From Thermodesulfovibrio sp. (lineage in GTDB: Bacteria > Nitrospirota > Thermodesulfovibrionia > Thermodesulfovibrionales > JdFR-85): a DNA stretch of 8,235 nucleotides. The notes beneath the pieces are model-generated. The model searched no databases. It was not told where the DNA came from and saw only the letters and a list, made by a program, of their open reading frames with translations. Every line of letters begins with the position of its first letter. Position 1 is the stretch's first letter. The stretch spans positions 1-8,235 of the forward strand of contig JALUSH010000222.1 in assembly GCA_027016675.1 (NCBI GenBank), written 5' to 3'. The translations under genes were made by a program, and so were the position numbers. Positions 7,159 through 8,235 of the stretch are shown here, one piece after another.

Positions 7159-7178
7159 TATTCCTTTTTCCATAACAA

Positions 7179-7194
7179 CCTGATGTGTATCAGG
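7179..7194. promoter_or_regulatory. 16-bp palindrome, candidate CRP/FNR-type operator (copy 2)
   Basis: CCTGATGTGTATCAGG is a perfect 6-bp inverted repeat around GTGT. The core CTGAT-N4-ATCAG has the FNR/CRP-family architecture TTGAT-N4-ATCAA with changed outer bases. It ends 38 bp upstream of the cysK ATG, a position suited to repression or to acting as an RNA hairpin in the cysK leader. No T-run follows on either strand, so it is not an intrinsic terminator. It matches copy 1 at 3744-3759 in 13 of 16 bases. Confidence 0.4.
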
Positions 7195-7317
7195 AGTTCC
7201 CCCAATAAAAAAAACAGACAAAACACTACAGACATAACATACATAGCAGTCCTTCACAGGCCTAAAGGTGGTGAAGAAGACCATTAATAGAGAAAAAATC
7301 AGTGATAGTCAGTTTTA

Positions 7318-7453
7318 GGATGGGTGGGTGTTGGCTTAGAGCGGTTTTGGAAAATCAGAAAAGGTTCACCTGGAGGGTGAAACTGATTTTCTCCTCGGAG
7401 ACGGACAGGGATGTCCGTCGAGAATGATGTGAAAAGCCAATACCCACCCATCC
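7318..7453 (+). repeat. 136-bp element with 20-bp terminal inverted repeats and two internal hairpins (MITE/REP-like or structured RNA)
   Basis: The left arm GGATGGGTGGGTGTTGGCTT (7318-7337) pairs with 7434-7453 at 19 of 20 positions, and the one exception is G-U in RNA. Inside lie two hairpins. The first is GAAAATCAG (7350-7358) with CTGATTTTC (7383-7391), capped by TTCACC/GGTGAA (7365-7370, 7376-7381) around a TGGAG loop. The second is GACGGACA (7400-7407) with TGTCCGTC (7412-7419) around a GGGA loop. The whole would fold as a three-way junction. CTTTTTG follows the right arm (7454-7460), so a plus-strand transcript could end there. The inverted-repeat boundaries suggest a non-autonomous mobile repeat, but no target-site duplication is visible. 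The hairpin loops suggest a CsrA-binding RNA. No transposase is present in the window. Confidence 0.7.
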
Positions 7454-7505
7454 CTTTTTGTATTTTGATATTTTTTATCGCCTCCAACTTTATGGATATA
7501 GTTAA

Positions 7506-8222
7506 ATTCCATTCTGTGGATGGATATGCCCTGTGGGGACACTGTCAGAGGGTGTCTGGAAGATTGGTAGAAGAATCTTAGGGAAGAACTTTACCCTCCC
7601 GGCATACATTGATTATCCATTAAGGTCGATTAAATACATCTTAATGGCATTTTTTATCCATGCCATCCTGATCAAGATGTCGCCATCAGCAATACAGGGT
7701 TTTCTGAATACACCTTACTAGAAGCTGGCTGATATAAAGCTCCTTAGGTTTTTTACTGATATGTCATCAACAACCATGATCACATTGATTGCACTCTTTG
7801 CACTATCACTTATGTATAAAAACTTCTGGTGCAGATATCTATGCTCCTATGGGGCTTTGCTTGGTCTTTTAAGCTACGCAAGCCCTGCCACGATACGAAG
7901 AGACGAGTCAAAGTGTATTAACTGTGGATTATGTAGTAAGAACTGTCCATCCCTCCTGCCTGTTGATAGGAAGACAAACATTAATTCACCTGAGTGCAAT
8001 GGTTGTCTTACCTGTGTAAGCTACTGTCCATCACGAGGTTCGCTGGACATGGGAGTTGTGAAGAATATGAGAATCAGACCCGAGTTTTTCATTGTTTCAG
8101 TGATAGTCCTTTTCTTCGGTCTGATCCTGATAGCAAAAATAACAGGGAACTGGCATTCCAGCGTAAGCCACAATGAACTGAAGACACTTATACCATACAT
8201 TGACCTCCTGTCGCATCCATAA
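7506..8222 (+). pseudogene. Decayed NapH/Fer4_5-type membrane polyferredoxin, 5' part missing, in-frame TAG
   Basis: The remnant encodes the C-terminal half of a membrane-bound iron-sulfur protein that normally passes electrons between quinol or cytoplasmic donors and a respiratory complex. In one continuous frame it reads FCGWICPVGTLSE (from 7512), a membrane segment (IKYILMAFFIHAILI), then TAG at 7719-7721. The same frame resumes with KLADIKLLRFF, a second membrane segment, FWCRYLCSYGALLG, two [4Fe-4S] motifs CINCGLCSKNCP (from 7914) and CNGCLTCVSYCP (from 7996), a last membrane helix and the natural-looking end at TAA 8220-8222. Twin C-x3-CP motifs followed by two C-x2-C-x2-C-x3-C clusters are the Fer4_5/NapH signature. 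An in-frame TAA at 7503-7505 closes the frame just before the first motif, so the N-terminal membrane helices are absent or out of frame. CRYLCSYG has Ser where the family normally has Pro. Separate short products from GTG 7533 or ATG 7761 are possible but unlikely to work. Confidence 0.85.
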
Positions 8223-8235
8223 TATTTATATCCCC

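Larger units (their letters stand above)
7142..7505. other. 364-bp region without a clear gene upstream of cysK
   Basis: From cysK outward it holds the leader ORF and its ribosome binding site (7129-7173), the 16-bp palindrome (7179-7194), an A-run at 7207-7214 and about 100 bp with nothing recognised. The hairpin-rich element (7318-7453) and about 50 bp of AT-rich sequence before the polyferredoxin remnant follow. Small open frames cross the element on both strands but show no protein-family features and appear to be by-products of its repeats. No convincing -35/-10 pair for cysK was identified. Confidence 0.55.

Noticed and set aside
7179..7207. Palindrome 7179-7194 as an intrinsic terminator
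   Set aside because: No T-run follows the stem on either strand; on the cysK strand the T-run precedes it.
7183..7287. Plus-strand 34-codon frame starting ATG 7183
   Set aside because: It has no ribosome binding site and no family resemblance, and it crosses the palindrome and A-run.
7299..7487. 62-codon minus-strand frame covering the hairpin element
   Set aside because: It exists only because the inverted repeats lack stops; it has no ribosome binding site and no family features, and its composition follows the repeat arms.
7299..8108. 12-bp direct repeat TCAGTGATAGTC at 7299-7310 and 8097-8108
   Set aside because: One or two exact 12-bp repeats are expected by chance in 8 kb; the copies do not flank any structure symmetrically.

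Overview
The window looks like chromosomal DNA of a moderately AT-rich, probably anaerobic bacterium. Coding regions favour AGA/AGG and ATA codons. The gene content (RpoD-type sigma factor, Rho, bifunctional Rel, CysK and a membrane polyferredoxin remnant) would fit a Nitrospirota (Thermodesulfovibrio-like) or Desulfobacterota-type organism. That placement is inferred from general protein character and was not tested by alignment. No phage, plasmid, CRISPR, tRNA or rRNA signatures were seen.

Layout. Bases 1-958 (+) are the 3' part of the primary sigma factor gene rpoD, followed 9 nt later in the same direction by a YqaA/VTT-type membrane protein (968-1555). Facing them on the minus strand is a two-gene unit, rho (2272-3534) followed by a DUF1614 membrane protein (1573-2226). 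The two groups meet tail to tail with a 17-bp gap. A 523-bp AT-rich divergent region (3535-4057) separates rho from the plus-strand rel gene (4058-6208), a bifunctional (p)ppGpp synthetase/hydrolase. rel meets the minus-strand cysK gene (6221-7141, cysteine synthase) tail to tail with a 12-bp gap. From 7142 to 7505 there is no clear gene. This stretch holds a CRP/FNR-like palindrome, a possible short leader ORF overlapping the cysK start, and a 136-bp hairpin-rich element bounded by 20-bp inverted repeats. Bases 7506-8222 (+) hold a decayed polyferredoxin (NapH/Fer4_5-type) gene that lacks its 5' part and carries an in-frame TAG.

How it fits together. Most intact genes are core expression and stress functions (sigma factor, Rho, Rel) plus cysteine synthesis, not a dedicated pathway. 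The most interesting material is non-coding. (i) The 136-bp element at 7318-7453 contains a hairpin matching the CsrA SELEX consensus at 11 of 12 positions and six GGA triplets in its plus-strand sequence, so it is either a CsrA-type RNA or a dispersed MITE/REP-like repeat. (ii) Two 16-bp palindromes, identical at 13 of 16 bases, lie one in the rho/rel divergent region and one upstream of cysK. (iii) Several start regions have unusual layouts: a near-leaderless rel, a leader ORF at cysK, and a hairpin touching the rho ribosome binding site. I found no clear new multi-gene system.
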